A stretch of 64,000 nt of DNA from Tigriopus japonicus (taxonomy: Eukaryota; Arthropoda; Copepoda; Harpacticoida; Harpacticidae), in contig CM021314.1 in assembly GCA_010645155.1 (NCBI GenBank), forward strand, positions 4,059,957 to 4,123,956, in the 5' to 3' direction. Below the pieces are notes generated by a model. It was not told where the DNA came from. It searched no databases and was given only the letters and a program-made list of their open reading frames with translations. Shown in pieces: positions 44,280 to 53,664 of the stretch. The translations under genes were made by a program, and so were the position numbers. Within the stretch, counting starts at the first letter, position 1. Every line of letters starts with the position of its first letter.

Positions 44280-45638
44280 TCAAGAAGAAACTCTTGATTG
44301 AGGTCTTGATGAACCACGATTAAAATTCGATGATCTATGATCATTTGAACGGTTGGAATTCCACTCTTTTAAACAAATAATGGTGGCATGGCTATTATTG
44401 GCACAGTTTTTGCAATAAACCTTATCCTTGGTACAATTGGTACGTCGGTGTTTAGCGGAACCACATCGAAAACACTTATTTTTGCAATGATCTGGCAATC
44501 CATTTTTGTGCCATTGGAAGGAAGAAGTTTGATTCCATTTTTTCTTGAATTTTTGCACTTGTCTTGTCTCAGAATCGGAAGATTGAGTACAAGACTTTTT
44601 ATTATAGTTGGTCACTTCCCAGGTAGTAATTTTCTTTTGAACGTCTTCAAAGCTGGGTGTTTTCAATTCCAATAATTTGGTGAGCAATTTATCTTCCTTA
44701 ATACCAGTTAACACCCGAAATACTTGGAGTTCATCTGTTGTTAGACTTGGCAGATCGGCTTCGTAACTAAGTTGAATTAATTTTGCCACAAAATTGGAAG
44801 GTGTTTGCTCCTTTTTTCTTGTGTAACGGAAATATTCTAGTCTTCGCGTAAATAAAGGATATCTCAAGGCGAATTCTTCTTCAATTGTTTTGATCATTCC
44901 GTTGTCCCCAAAAATTTTCATGAAGGGATCAATTTTTATATCAATTTTAACTTCTTATTCTGGATCGATGAATTGTTTAACGTATTCCTGTTGCTCTTTA
45001 ATTGATGATGTGCTTTCTAAATCATTCGAGGTGAAAAATGAATTGAGTTTCTTAATCCAAGATCTTAATTCAATCGGATTATTTTCCAAAGACAAAATCG
45101 GAGGAGCCAATGTCGTATTCATTGGAGCTTTCATCATTCCTCGGCTTGGTAAAGATATTGGCATTTCTGTCGGAACTTGATCGGTTTCTTTCATCGCAGT
45201 TGCCATCTTTTCCAGTACGTTATCTTTTTCCGAAATAACGTCATTCATTTTAGCCTCCCATTCCTTAACTTTTGAAGGTTCCACTAGAATCATGCATTTA
45301 CTATATGCATGTTCAATTTTTACGAAGGAATCTTCAAATTTCTGAAACTCTTTCTTGACTTGTTCTGTCGCAAACACAGATGGATTTTTCTGTATGTTAT
45401 CAATTGCTTTATCGAACGAACTTATTGCCCTTGAAAAATGTCCTCGAAATGTTCTCGCTGAGCGTTTTGCGTGTTCCAGTACTGCTTCGTCTCCAATGTC
45501 GGTTACAGTGGGCATCATCCCTTTTGAAGCTTCAACCATAATGGGATCCTTGTTGTCGGACATGGTTCTTGTCGAGAGCACTGAACACTTGCACTGTTTC
45601 AAACACAACACTCGGCGTCTTACGTAGATTCGCAGCAC
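44280..45638 (-). pseudogene. gag of element C, one internal TAA
   Basis: A likely start is the ATG giving MSDNKDPIMVEASKGMMP, inside the frame that opens at 45638. Capsid-like helices follow, with FRGHFSRAISSFDKAIDN matching the KGHLTR region of A and E. A TAA sits at 44955-44957 after QQEYVKQFIDPE. The same frame then runs on through PLFTRRLEYFRYTRK to a zinc-knuckle pair around CFRCGSAKHRRTNC and CKNCANNSHATIIC. The knuckles would bind the element RNA. Confidence 0.85.
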
Positions 45639-45649
45639 GACTGCGCCAT

Positions 45650-45747
45650 CCTGAGTGATTTGGATAACTGATTTTATTTACAGAGAGAGATATACAGGTT
45701 AAGATCAGATAGAGAGAAATAGAGAAGCAAAGAGGGAGTACTCTACA
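45650..45747 (-). repeat. 5' LTR of element C
   Basis: 98 bp, one difference from 41041-41138. The primer-binding site lies one base inside it. Confidence 0.9.
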
Positions 45748-46620
45748 GCTACTAAGAATATAGAGTTGGTTTGCGTTGCTTTGCATGGTAGGGTGTAGAA
45801 CTCCATAATGTGCGCTGCTGAGATGGCCAACTTCATGTCGTCAGGGAGTTGTTGCTTGATTCGCTGCAGTTCCTCTTGTACTTGAGCTGGACTAATGAGG
45901 TTTCTATTCAGTGTTCCTTGCAGCACCTGTGTGAGGGTCGTTAGGATTTCTGTAAGTGTTTGGAAATATGTTGCCAGGGCGCAATAGGTGGTGTCAATGC
46001 TCATCATGGCGCAGAGCATTTCTCTTTCATACTCGATTTTGTCTTGCAACACCAGATGCTGTCGGCCAAACACTTGGATGGTCCTCTCCAGGATGCCAAT
46101 TCTAAAAGCGTTGTCGTCACCTTTGCGTGTTAAAATATTTACCTTGTGGGACAGGGGAGTCACCTTGTTGCTGGTCAATTCGTACTTAAAGGAATTGGGA
46201 GTACACTAAACTGCTTAGCGTGGTCCCAATGGCTGCTAGACCGGCCATTAGCAGTGCAGATCGCTTGGGCCGTCGGGATAGGGATGATCTGGGTGTCTCA
46301 ATGTCTGCCAATGAAAGTAGATCGTCTATCAGGTGGTTTGCTGTTCGTACCTGGTCGTGGATCAGCAGGACTTGGCAGCTGATGTACTGCTGTTCTGGAC
46401 CCTGTTGTCCTTTGGATATGTCTTCCCATGTTTCTTTTAGGAAGGCCTTGATGTTGGAGATGTTCATCTGTTGTTGTAGGAGGGGTTGTACATCCATTTG
46501 ACCTATCAAGATATAGGAGGCTACATCCGTTGCAATGATGCCACTTCTTTGAAATACGATGGGCGATGCCCAGTTGAAGGTGGTGCAATGCATAAGAACG
46601 ATTATTGTCGAGAGAATCAT
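45748..46620 (-). pseudogene. Envelope-like gene of V, N-terminal fragments
   Basis: The frame at 46620 starts with a hydrophobic signal-peptide-like segment. It ends at 46186 soon after a basic furin-type site (RRPKR) followed by a hydrophobic stretch that could be a fusion peptide. A frame change near 46190 leads to the frame 46178-45754, a long helical region. This layout is that of class I fusion glycoproteins such as errantivirus and baculovirus F-type envelopes, which mediate membrane fusion. The gene is broken by the frame change and by element C. Confidence 0.6.
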
Positions 46621-46740
46621 GGTGAGTGGATACTTTGGCTGCTGGTGGGTTACTGATGTCGTTGCTTTATCTGTGTATATTACATACCCGTTAAGCCAAA
46701 TCCACCGGCCCCGCTGGTGGATAACCTAACCTAACCAAGA
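46621..46740. other. Junction between V and H sequences
   Basis: About 120 bp that I cannot assign to either element. It includes an inverted repeat, atccacc...ggtggat (about 46699-46721), and a short aacctaacctaacc run. The 5' part of element H, including its LTR, is missing at this junction. Confidence 0.4.
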
Positions 46741-47131
46741 CGGTGTTTGTGGAGCAATTACCTGAAGAGGTTCGACCGCATCTCGTACCTATCATGGATT
46801 CTACGTCACCTCGAGATTTGGCGTTATTCGCTGACAAATTGGTGTCCGCCCTCTGATTGACGGTCAATTCGGTCCAAGCCATGGAAGATATTAACGCCGT
46901 CAGAACCGGTTCTAAGTGACGTCTAAGTGACGAGACGTCCATCGATGAAGGGAAAAATGTGCCGTTTTCATAAACGCTGGGGAGAGAAAGCACATCAACG
47001 CGAAGGTCCATGCTCGTTTGGAAAACCTTCTCAAGGTCCATATGGTTATAAGTCTCAAATCAATTCCGCCCAGGGAAACGAGGAGCTCGACCATCAGTAG
47101 CCAATGTTGGTGGTCGTTTGTTGTTTGTAAC
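46741..47131 (+). pseudogene. gag of element H, C-terminal fragment
   Basis: VFVEQLPEEVRPHLVPIMD and LALFADKLVSAL are conserved in gags of CsRn1-like elements (compare LFIQKLPASLQPQLASS in element B). A stop and frame changes follow. A finger-like CRFHKRWGEKAH then has arginine where the third cysteine is expected. The piece is cut off by element A at the GTAAC duplication. Confidence 0.7.
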
Positions 47132-47220
47132 TGTTGAGTCTTGTCCTCTGGGAATTGACTAATTATGTAACGCAGACTTTGATCGATGAATAAATCAATT
47201 GACCAGTTCCGAACTAAACA
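47132..47220 (+). repeat. 5' LTR of element A
   Basis: 89 bp, starts tgttgagtcttg and ends actaaaca; identical to the 3' LTR. It contains aataaa near its end (gatgaataaatc), a likely poly(A) signal. Confidence 0.95.
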
Positions 47221-47232
47221 TGGCGCAGTCGG
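47221..47232 (+). promoter_or_regulatory. Primer-binding site of element A, tRNA-Ser type
   Basis: tggcgcagtcgg with no spacer after the LTR. Confidence 0.9.
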
Positions 47233-47279
47233 TATGCTGAACTTTGCCTAGTGATTTCAATCCGTTCCCAACGTGTAGG

Positions 47280-50200
47280 ATGGCTTCTGCTGAAACTGTC
47301 AAAGCGTCCTATAGGGCATATAAAGGTCATCTGACACGAGCTATCTCATCCGTCCAGTCTTTTTTCGATGGCCTTAATGGCGCCTATTCGGTCCATCTCA
47401 GCGATCGGGCCATTTCACTGGTGTCCCGTGCTGACGAAGCGAAATTCAATGTAGAGACATCATTGCTAAATCTCTGTGAGTTTGTAACCCCTCAAGAGTT
47501 TGAAGCATTGGAGCAAGACCTTTCGGCATCTTCAACCACCTTAAACGATTTGTCACAAAAGGTTCTCCAAGCCTTCGCCCGAGTACCTTCGTCTCGAGCA
47601 TCATCATCCAACGGTACTGTTGACCAAGTGCACAATCCACGAATCAATAATTCACTGCGCCCCGAGAAACTCTCGTTGGATGCCTCCCTACCTGAATTCC
47701 GGGCTTGGCGCGAGGGATTCGAACTCTATCATGTATCAAACAAGATGAGTGCTTTGTCACTGATGGAACAACGCGGCTATTTCAAGGCATATCTCGAACT
47801 CAAACTGCAACAGAGTGTCTCTCTCAAAATTCAAGAAACATTGACTGTGGAAGATTGCTTGGAGATCTTACACGGGATATTTTTGCAACGAATCCCCCTT
47901 CTCACGCGAAGATACGATTTTTTTCGGAGTCGGCAACAACAGAACGAGACATTTTCGGAGTTTTATCTTCGGCTTCAACTTCAAGGTAACGAAGCCGATC
48001 TCAGCAAAATGTCGGAGGACGACATTTATTCGATGCGAATGATTATTGGTACAAGTGACCCAACGTTAAGGGAGTTATTCCTCCGACAAGGATCCATTTC
48101 TCGAGAAGAACTGGTGAACATAGCACATTCATTTGAATCGGCACAGTCAATTGAACAATCTATTGAACGATCTCTAGCCAACACAAAATCGTCCACACCT
48201 GAATTTTTTGCTGTATCTGCTTATCGGAGGGATCGTGCCAACAGGAACAAGTCTTCATCAAGCTCCTTTGGGGCAAATATGTGCTATCGCTGCGGGGCAA
48301 ATGAAAATCACATTAGTGGGGGTGAATGTTTCGCAGAACATATGACGTGTTTTAAATGCAACAAGAAGGGACACTTGGCTTCGGTGTGCCAAGCCAGGAA
48401 TCTGACTCGTGGATTTACCCACACGCCCCGTAGGAGCTTCTATTCTCGGTCCAATTCGCCCAGACCATTTGGATCTCCCTCTCCTGTTCTCCCTCGGTCA
48501 CACTCGCCCCAATCGCACTCTCGATCTTCTTCGCCCAACGCTGACCTATCGTGCTCGGTGATTTCAATTAGTGCTCTTTCTGCTCGAACTTCGCTCAAAA
48601 CTCCTTTAATTAGTGCGACAATCACCCCAAAACACGGTATTGCTTTCAATGTCCACGCTCTCCCAGACACTGGGGCCACAGCGGCAATTATTGCCGAAGA
48701 TTTGATTAAACGACATTTTATACCCACGGACAATCGACGATGCGAAATCAAGGCAGCCAATGGAACGACAATGCCCTGTTCGGGTTCGGTGGAATTGACC
48801 GTGGAGGTCGAAGGGCACGTGACTACAGTGACTGCTTTCGTTACTCCTGCTATTCGGGCCTCCTTCTACCTGTCTTGGTTCAATCTCGTCGATTTGAACA
48901 TCATACCAAATAACTTTCCAAAACCCATGATTGAAATACAGTCGATCTCGTCATACTTCGGTACTACTACTCTTCTTGCTGCACTTTCGCCAATATTCGA
49001 TCGATTTGAGTCCGTTCTCAATGATGGTGATATCTTACCGCCAATGAAGGGTCCTCCCATGCATATTCACTTGAAGACTGGAATGAAAATCGTCCCAAAA
49101 TGCGTTCTGGTTGCGAGGAGAATTCCGTTTGCATTTGTGCGTGACGCCAAGCAGGACATTGATACCCAGCGCTCTGCAGGTATTATTGAACCTGTTACAT
49201 GGCCAACTTCTTGGACTAGTCCGGCGATATTCCTCCCTAAACCAAACGGAAAAGGGATACGTATGGTGACAGATTACACGGCTCTCAATCAATACGTACA
49301 AAGACCGACCCATCCATTCCCCACCCCATCCGAGATCGCTTCGTCTATTCCACCCAACGCCAGTCATTTTGTTGTCTTAGATGCTCGAAAAGGCTATTGG
49401 CAAATTCCTCTTGATGAAGAATCTCGAGACTTAACGACATTTATGACACCTTTTGGCCGGTACCGATATTGCAGAGCTCCCATGGGGCTGAACGCGTCAG
49501 GCGACGAATATTGTCGTCAAGGAGATGAAGCCTTAGTCAACCTTGAAGGTATTCATAAGATCGTGGATGATATTCTCATTCATGCGTCTTCTTTGGATGA
49601 ATTGAAGGAAAGAGTATCGGCTGTGTTGGCACGTTGCCAGGAACATGGCATTACTTTATCAAAAGGAAAGATCCAGGTGGGAAGAGAGGTGAAATTTGCC
49701 GGGTTCATCATCAATGATAAGGGAGTTCAACCAGATCCACAAAAATCTGCAGCCATTGCCGATTTTCCAGTGCCCTTAAACATCACAGATTTGAGATCGT
49801 TTTTTGGTCTGGCCAATCAATTAGGTCAATTTGTTCCCGACCTGGCCCACGTGATGGAACCTTTGCGCCCACTACTTCGTACCAAGATCCAATTTCAGTG
49901 GCTCCCAGAACACGATTTAGCATTTTCAAAAGCGAAAGAAATTCTTTCCAAGCCGGATGGCCCTTTGCTCTCACATTTCGATCCGTCTTTGCCAACGTCC
50001 CTTCTTACTGATGCTTCGAGGTTAAAGGGTCTTGGCTTTGCCTTGATACAAACTTCACCAGAGGGTCGTCCTCGCCTCATTCAGTGTGGGTCAAGGGCCA
50101 TCAATTCCGCCGAAGGGCGGTATGCTGTGTGTGAACTTGAGACTCTCGCAATCAAGTGGGCAATTTTAAAGTGTCGGCTATACCTCGAAGGAATATCCTT

Positions 50201-51593
50201 TAAAGTTTTGACAGATCACAAGCCATTGCTTGGTGTGTTCAATTATTTGGACATTTCTGCTATCGAAAATTCGCGTTTGCAGCGATTGTTGAGCACAATT
50301 TCTGGTTTCACATTCAAAGTGGAATGGGTGCCGGGAAAACACCACTTAATTGCAGACGCATTGTCTCGCGCTCCTTCATTCGAAAAGAAGCCTTCGAATT
50401 CTGGTGATTGTGATAGTGAATGCTATGTGAACAACATTCAAACCAATCAAATTACCGGGGAGTTCGATCACAATTTGGATGTCATATCAAAGGCCGCGAT
50501 TGAAGACCCGTTTTACGAGGAGGTTGTTCAAGCATTGGTAAAAGGCAAGAAGCTAAAGACACTACCATCGTCACATCCTGCACATGCTTTCAAAAATTGT
50601 TGGGATGAGTTGTCATACGACGACACGTACAAAGTCTTGTTGTTCAATGCCAGAGTTGTTGTCCCTCTAGGAGCCAGGAAGGCGGTTTTAGATGCACTTC
50701 ACCAATCACACCAAGGGGTGACAAAAACTAGAGCAGCAGCTCGTACGCGCTACTTCTGGCCGGGAATGAACAATGAGATCGCTCTTCGCATCCAACAATG
50801 TCGTCTCTGCCAACAATTCCGTCCAAGTCAACCCAATGAACCCATCCAGAAGTCGGAAGCGTCCAGGCCAATGGAGTGCGTTTCTTTGGACTTATTTCAG
50901 GTTGCTGGGAAAACCTATATGGTTCTAGTTGATCGATTCTCAAACTGGCCAGCAGTTTTCCCATTGAAATCTCTCGATACCAATACTGTGACAAGAATTA
51001 TTTTGGAATGGTCTCTGGACTGGGGAATTCCCAACACCATTCGGACGGACAACGGGCCCCAATTCCGCTCCGAATTTAGCAAATTCTGTCACCTTCACAA
51101 CATCAAACACGAACTATCAAGCCCTTACAATCCGAGGTCAAATGGTCACGCGGAATCGGCCGTGAAACAAATGAAATTCTTAATTTCGAAAGCCTCGTCT
51201 TGGGATGAGTTTCGTTTGATGCTACGTGAGTTTCGGAATTCTCCTAACGTCTCAGGATTGTCGCCAGCTCAATGGCTTTTCAACCGCCCACAGAGGACCT
51301 CCTTACCATCTCATCCTTTAGTGTATCATAGGGTATCTGACCAACAGTTTGAGCAAGCGTCTAAGAGAAAAGAGACTCAATATGAAAAAAGAGTGACGTG
51401 GGCCGACAAACACAGTCATAGTTTGTCTGTTCTCTCAGTCGGTGATCAAGTGCTCATTCAGGATCCACGAACTTCGAGATGGAATTCCACGGGACGAATC
51501 ATTTCGCTCCTCAGGAATAAACGCTCCTACAAGATTGAATCAGATGACGGGAAAACCTTTTATCGGAATCGTCGTTTCGTGAAGCCAATGTGA
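47280..51593 (+). CDS. Gag-Pol polyprotein of element A, intact
   Basis: An ATG at 47244 is in frame, but 47280 (MASAETVKASYRAYKGHL) matches the gag starts of E and D and is preferred; it gives 1,437 residues. Gag occupies about 1-390, with a cysteine-rich knuckle pair near 335-375 (CYRCGANENH, CFKCNKKGHLASVC). Retropepsin D-T-G-A is at about 463. Reverse transcriptase has VVLDARKGYWQIPL and IVDDIL near 763. RNase H shows LLTDASRLKGLGFAL and LTDHKPLLG. Integrase shows HQSHQGVTKT, CRLCQ, SLDLFQ (about 1204), RTDNGPQFRSEF and SNGHAESAVK. It ends in FYRNRRFVKPM. All catalytic motifs are present, with no stop or shift. Confidence 0.97.
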   Translation: MASAETVKASYRAYKGHLTRAISSVQSFFDGLNGAYSVHLSDRAISLVSRADEAKFNVETSLLNLCEFVTPQEFEALEQDLSASSTTLNDLSQKVLQAFARVPSSRASSSNGTVDQVHNPRINNSLRPEKLSLDASLPEFRAWREGFELYHVSNKMSALSLMEQRGYFKAYLELKLQQSVSLKIQETLTVEDCLEILHGIFLQRIPLLTRRYDFFRSRQQQNETFSEFYLRLQLQGNEADLSKMSEDDIYSMRMIIGTSDPTLRELFLRQGSISREELVNIAHSFESAQSIEQSIERSLANTKSSTPEFFAVSAYRRDRANRNKSSSSSFGANMCYRCGANENHISGGECFAEHMTCFKCNKKGHLASVCQARNLTRGFTHTPRRSFYSRSNSPRPFGSPSPVLPRSHSPQSHSRSSSPNADLSCSVISISALSARTSLKTPLISATITPKHGIAFNVHALPDTGATAAIIAEDLIKRHFIPTDNRRCEIKAANGTTMPCSGSVELTVEVEGHVTTVTAFVTPAIRASFYLSWFNLVDLNIIPNNFPKPMIEIQSISSYFGTTTLLAALSPIFDRFESVLNDGDILPPMKGPPMHIHLKTGMKIVPKCVLVARRIPFAFVRDAKQDIDTQRSAGIIEPVTWPTSWTSPAIFLPKPNGKGIRMVTDYTALNQYVQRPTHPFPTPSEIASSIPPNASHFVVLDARKGYWQIPLDEESRDLTTFMTPFGRYRYCRAPMGLNASGDEYCRQGDEALVNLEGIHKIVDDILIHASSLDELKERVSAVLARCQEHGITLSKGKIQVGREVKFAGFIINDKGVQPDPQKSAAIADFPVPLNITDLRSFFGLANQLGQFVPDLAHVMEPLRPLLRTKIQFQWLPEHDLAFSKAKEILSKPDGPLLSHFDPSLPTSLLTDASRLKGLGFALIQTSPEGRPRLIQCGSRAINSAEGRYAVCELETLAIKWAILKCRLYLEGISFKVLTDHKPLLGVFNYLDISAIENSRLQRLLSTISGFTFKVEWVPGKHHLIADALSRAPSFEKKPSNSGDCDSECYVNNIQTNQITGEFDHNLDVISKAAIEDPFYEEVVQALVKGKKLKTLPSSHPAHAFKNCWDELSYDDTYKVLLFNARVVVPLGARKAVLDALHQSHQGVTKTRAAARTRYFWPGMNNEIALRIQQCRLCQQFRPSQPNEPIQKSEASRPMECVSLDLFQVAGKTYMVLVDRFSNWPAVFPLKSLDTNTVTRIILEWSLDWGIPNTIRTDNGPQFRSEFSKFCHLHNIKHELSSPYNPRSNGHAESAVKQMKFLISKASSWDEFRLMLREFRNSPNVSGLSPAQWLFNRPQRTSLPSHPLVYHRVSDQQFEQASKRKETQYEKRVTWADKHSHSLSVLSVGDQVLIQDPRTSRWNSTGRIISLLRNKRSYKIESDDGKTFYRNRRFVKPM

Positions 51594-51601
51594 TGCATGC
51601 T

Positions 51602-51613
51602 GGGAAGGGGAGA
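51602..51613 (+). promoter_or_regulatory. Polypurine tract of element A
   Basis: gggaaggggaga directly before the 3' LTR; the primer for plus-strand DNA synthesis. Confidence 0.85.
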
Positions 51614-51702
51614 TGTTGAGTCTTGTCCTCTGGGAATTGACTAATTATGTAACGCAGACTTTGATCGATGAATAAATCAATTGACCAGTTCCGAACTAAA
51701 CA
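51614..51702 (+). repeat. 3' LTR of element A
   Basis: 89 bp, identical to 47132-47220, followed by the duplicated GTAAC. Confidence 0.95.
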
Positions 51703-53326
51703 GTAACTAATAAAATAAACAATACTTCTTATTTGGTTGATTCCGGTGCTCAAGTAAGCATCTTAACCGTTACTCGTGCAATTCGAGCCGCGTCACGAGG
51801 TACTCCTTCATTTTCTGCGACAAATGGTTCATCCATCCGTTGCTATGGTTGAACCATCAGCGAGCTACTTTTGGGAGATATGAGGCTTTCTTGGACCTTT
51901 TTCCTGGCCGATCTGGACCAAGCTATCCTCGGTGCAGACTTTCTGTCAAAAAACAATTTGATAATTGATATGGCACGCCAACGTTTGTTTGACCCACTAT
52001 CCCGGAAACATTTCCCGGGTTATCTGGGACGCACCGATGCCCCGTCCTTGACCGTGGTCCGTAGCCCAAAGTGCGATCCCTTTTCCAAGTTGTTGGACGC
52101 CTTCCCCGAGCTTCTTACACCTGCTTTCAACAATGTCGTTCCAAAGCACGGAGTGTATCATCATTTGCCGACCTCTGGCCATCCAGTTTTCTCTAAGGCA
52201 ATGAATGGCATGAATGGCCCAAAATTAGTTTGGTCCAAAACTGATTTTCAAGGTATGCAAGAGTTGGGAATTTGTCGTCGCTCAAAGAGTAACTTTGCTT
52301 CACCCCTGCATGTCACCCCCAAAGCCGATGGATCTTGGCAATGTTGTGGGGACTATGGCACTCTCAATGACAAAACAATACCCGACCGGTATCCAATTCC
52401 GCACATCCAAGATTTTGCACCCCGATTGGAAGGGACAATTTTTTTTCCAAGGTGGACCTGGTCCGTGGATACAACCAAATTCCCATGGCACCAGCAGACG
52501 TTCACAAGACTGCCATTATTACACTTTTTGGGTTATTTGAATTCGTCAAAATGCCTTTTGGCCTTCGAAACGCCGCTCAGACCTTCCAACGTATGATGGA
52601 TTCGATTCTGGTGTTTTGTCATTTATTTATGTCTACCTCGATGACATTTTGATCGCTAGTCGGTCTCAACGTGACCATCTTCGACTTTTGAAAATTTTGT
52701 TTGAACGTCTGTCGGACAATGGCCTAGTCATAAACCAAACAAAATGTACTTTTGGAGTATCTGAGCTACCGTTTTTGGGACACAAAATCTCCGCTGGTAT
52801 TTTGCCTCTGGGGGATTGGGTGCAAGGCATCAAATATTTTAATTGCCTACCACTCAACAAGGCCTGCGAGTTTATTGGCATGATCGTGTTTTATTACCGT
52901 TTGATCCCAAATCTAGCAGGCGCTTATTGCACTTTGCATTACTCCTTACATGCTCCTTACATTACTCTCTTACATGAATCGCTCAAACTCAAGCCCAATG
53001 ACTCCAATGACTTTGTGATGACTAACCAGCTTGAAATTCATTTCAATTTGGCCAAGAAGAAATTGGAAGACGCCACCCTTTTGACAATTCCTTGTGGTGG
53101 AGCTCCCTTGGCTTTGACCACAGATGCATCCAGTGTGGCCGTAGGAGGCGTGCTCAAACAAGTCACCAAGAATGCATAGCGTCCTTTGACCTTCTTTTCT
53201 CAAAAACTTCGTCCACCAGAGCTCATTTATAGCACATTCAATCGTGAATTGTTGGCTATCTATTTATCAATTCGTCACTTCAAGCACTTCATTAAAGGGC
53301 AAGATCTCTCGCTCTATACTGATCAC
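51703..53326 (+). pseudogene. Protease, reverse transcriptase and RNase H start of element H
   Basis: Right of element A the frame gives SYLVDSGAQVSIL (retropepsin D-S-G-A) and QAILGADFLSKNNLIIDM. Reverse transcriptase follows with CGDYGTLNDKTIPDRYPIPH, then MDLVRGYNQIPMAP, MPFGLRNAAQTFQRMMDSI and the box YLDDILIAS. RNase H begins LALTTDASSVAVGGVL. The frame changes near 52440, in a run of t, and near 52610; a TAG lies at 53177-53179. The piece ends in LYTDH, where hAT-3 has inserted. The motifs are those of CsRn1-like elements. Confidence 0.85.
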
Positions 53327-53498
53327 TAGGGCCTGGAAAAGTATTTGCAAAAAAGTTACAAAATATCCAATATATATTTTCTGCAAAAGCCCGGAAAAAG
53401 GCCAGATATTTAAAAAAATTTGACCAGGCCATTTTTTGATATTTTTGTCTGTGTGCACCCATTTTCCAAATTGTTTTTTCTCGTGAAATTGATGCATT

Positions 53499-53592
53499 TG
53501 TAGTGCCTAATCAAGGGTGTTCGCTGGTTGCTCGTCAAATCTTTATTGAATAACCATCAGCTAATTGAGGAGGTTCAGCGTCAATGCTGAAC
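53499..53592 (-). repeat. 3' LTR of element B
   Basis: 94 bp; four differences from 57685-57778, about 4 percent. Confidence 0.85.
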
Positions 53593-53664
53593 GNNNNNNN
53601 NNNNNNNNNNNNNNNNNNNNNNNNNNNNNNNNNNNNNNNNNNNNNAAAAAACAACGCAGAAGGT

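Larger units (their letters stand above)
41041..45747 (-). mobile_element. Element C: mag-like Ty3/gypsy LTR retrotransposon
   Basis: LTRs of 98 bp at 41041-41138 and 45650-45747 differ at one position (gatgtgga against gatttgga). The minus strand starts TGTAGAGTACTCCC. A tRNA-Ser primer-binding site (45638-45648) and a purine tract beside the left LTR (minus cttggggggcg) are present. GCTACT is duplicated at 41035-41040 and 45748-45753. Gag and pol form one reading frame interrupted by three stop codons. Very short LTRs, a tRNA-Ser primer and a single gag-pol frame are the features of the mag clade. It is inserted in the V envelope-like gene. Confidence 0.9.
38751..46620 (-). mobile_element. 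Element V: env-bearing LTR retroelement, 3' portion
   Basis: This is an old genomic copy. The minus strand shows an envelope-like gene that begins at 46620 and ends inside a 3' LTR (38751-39093). It is cut by hAT-2 and by element C, with the reading resuming on the far side of each. Its own gag-pol is not recognised in the window; H-element sequence begins about 100 bp upstream of the env start. The organisation, with env last and overlapping the LTR, resembles errantiviruses. Confidence 0.7.
47132..51702 (+). mobile_element. Element A: intact mag-like Ty3/gypsy LTR retrotransposon
   Basis: The 89-bp LTRs at 47132-47220 and 51614-51702 are identical base for base. The 5-bp duplication GTAAC flanks the unit (47127-47131, 51703-51707). 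A perfect TGGCGCAGTCGG starts directly after the 5' LTR, and gggaaggggaga precedes the 3' LTR. A single uninterrupted gag-pol frame fills the interior. A total length of 4,571 bp, LTRs under 100 bp, a tRNA-Ser primer and one frame fit the mag clade. Identical LTRs imply a very recent insertion, and the element may be active. It lies inside element H. Confidence 0.97.

Noticed and set aside
46726..46739. aacctaacctaacc, like the arthropod TTAGG telomere repeat
   Set aside because: Only about two and a half units, inside mobile-element sequence; too short to mean a telomere.
52600..52620. Programmed frameshift in element H reverse transcriptase
   Set aside because: It falls inside the polymerase domain, where no such site is known; decay or sequence error fits better.
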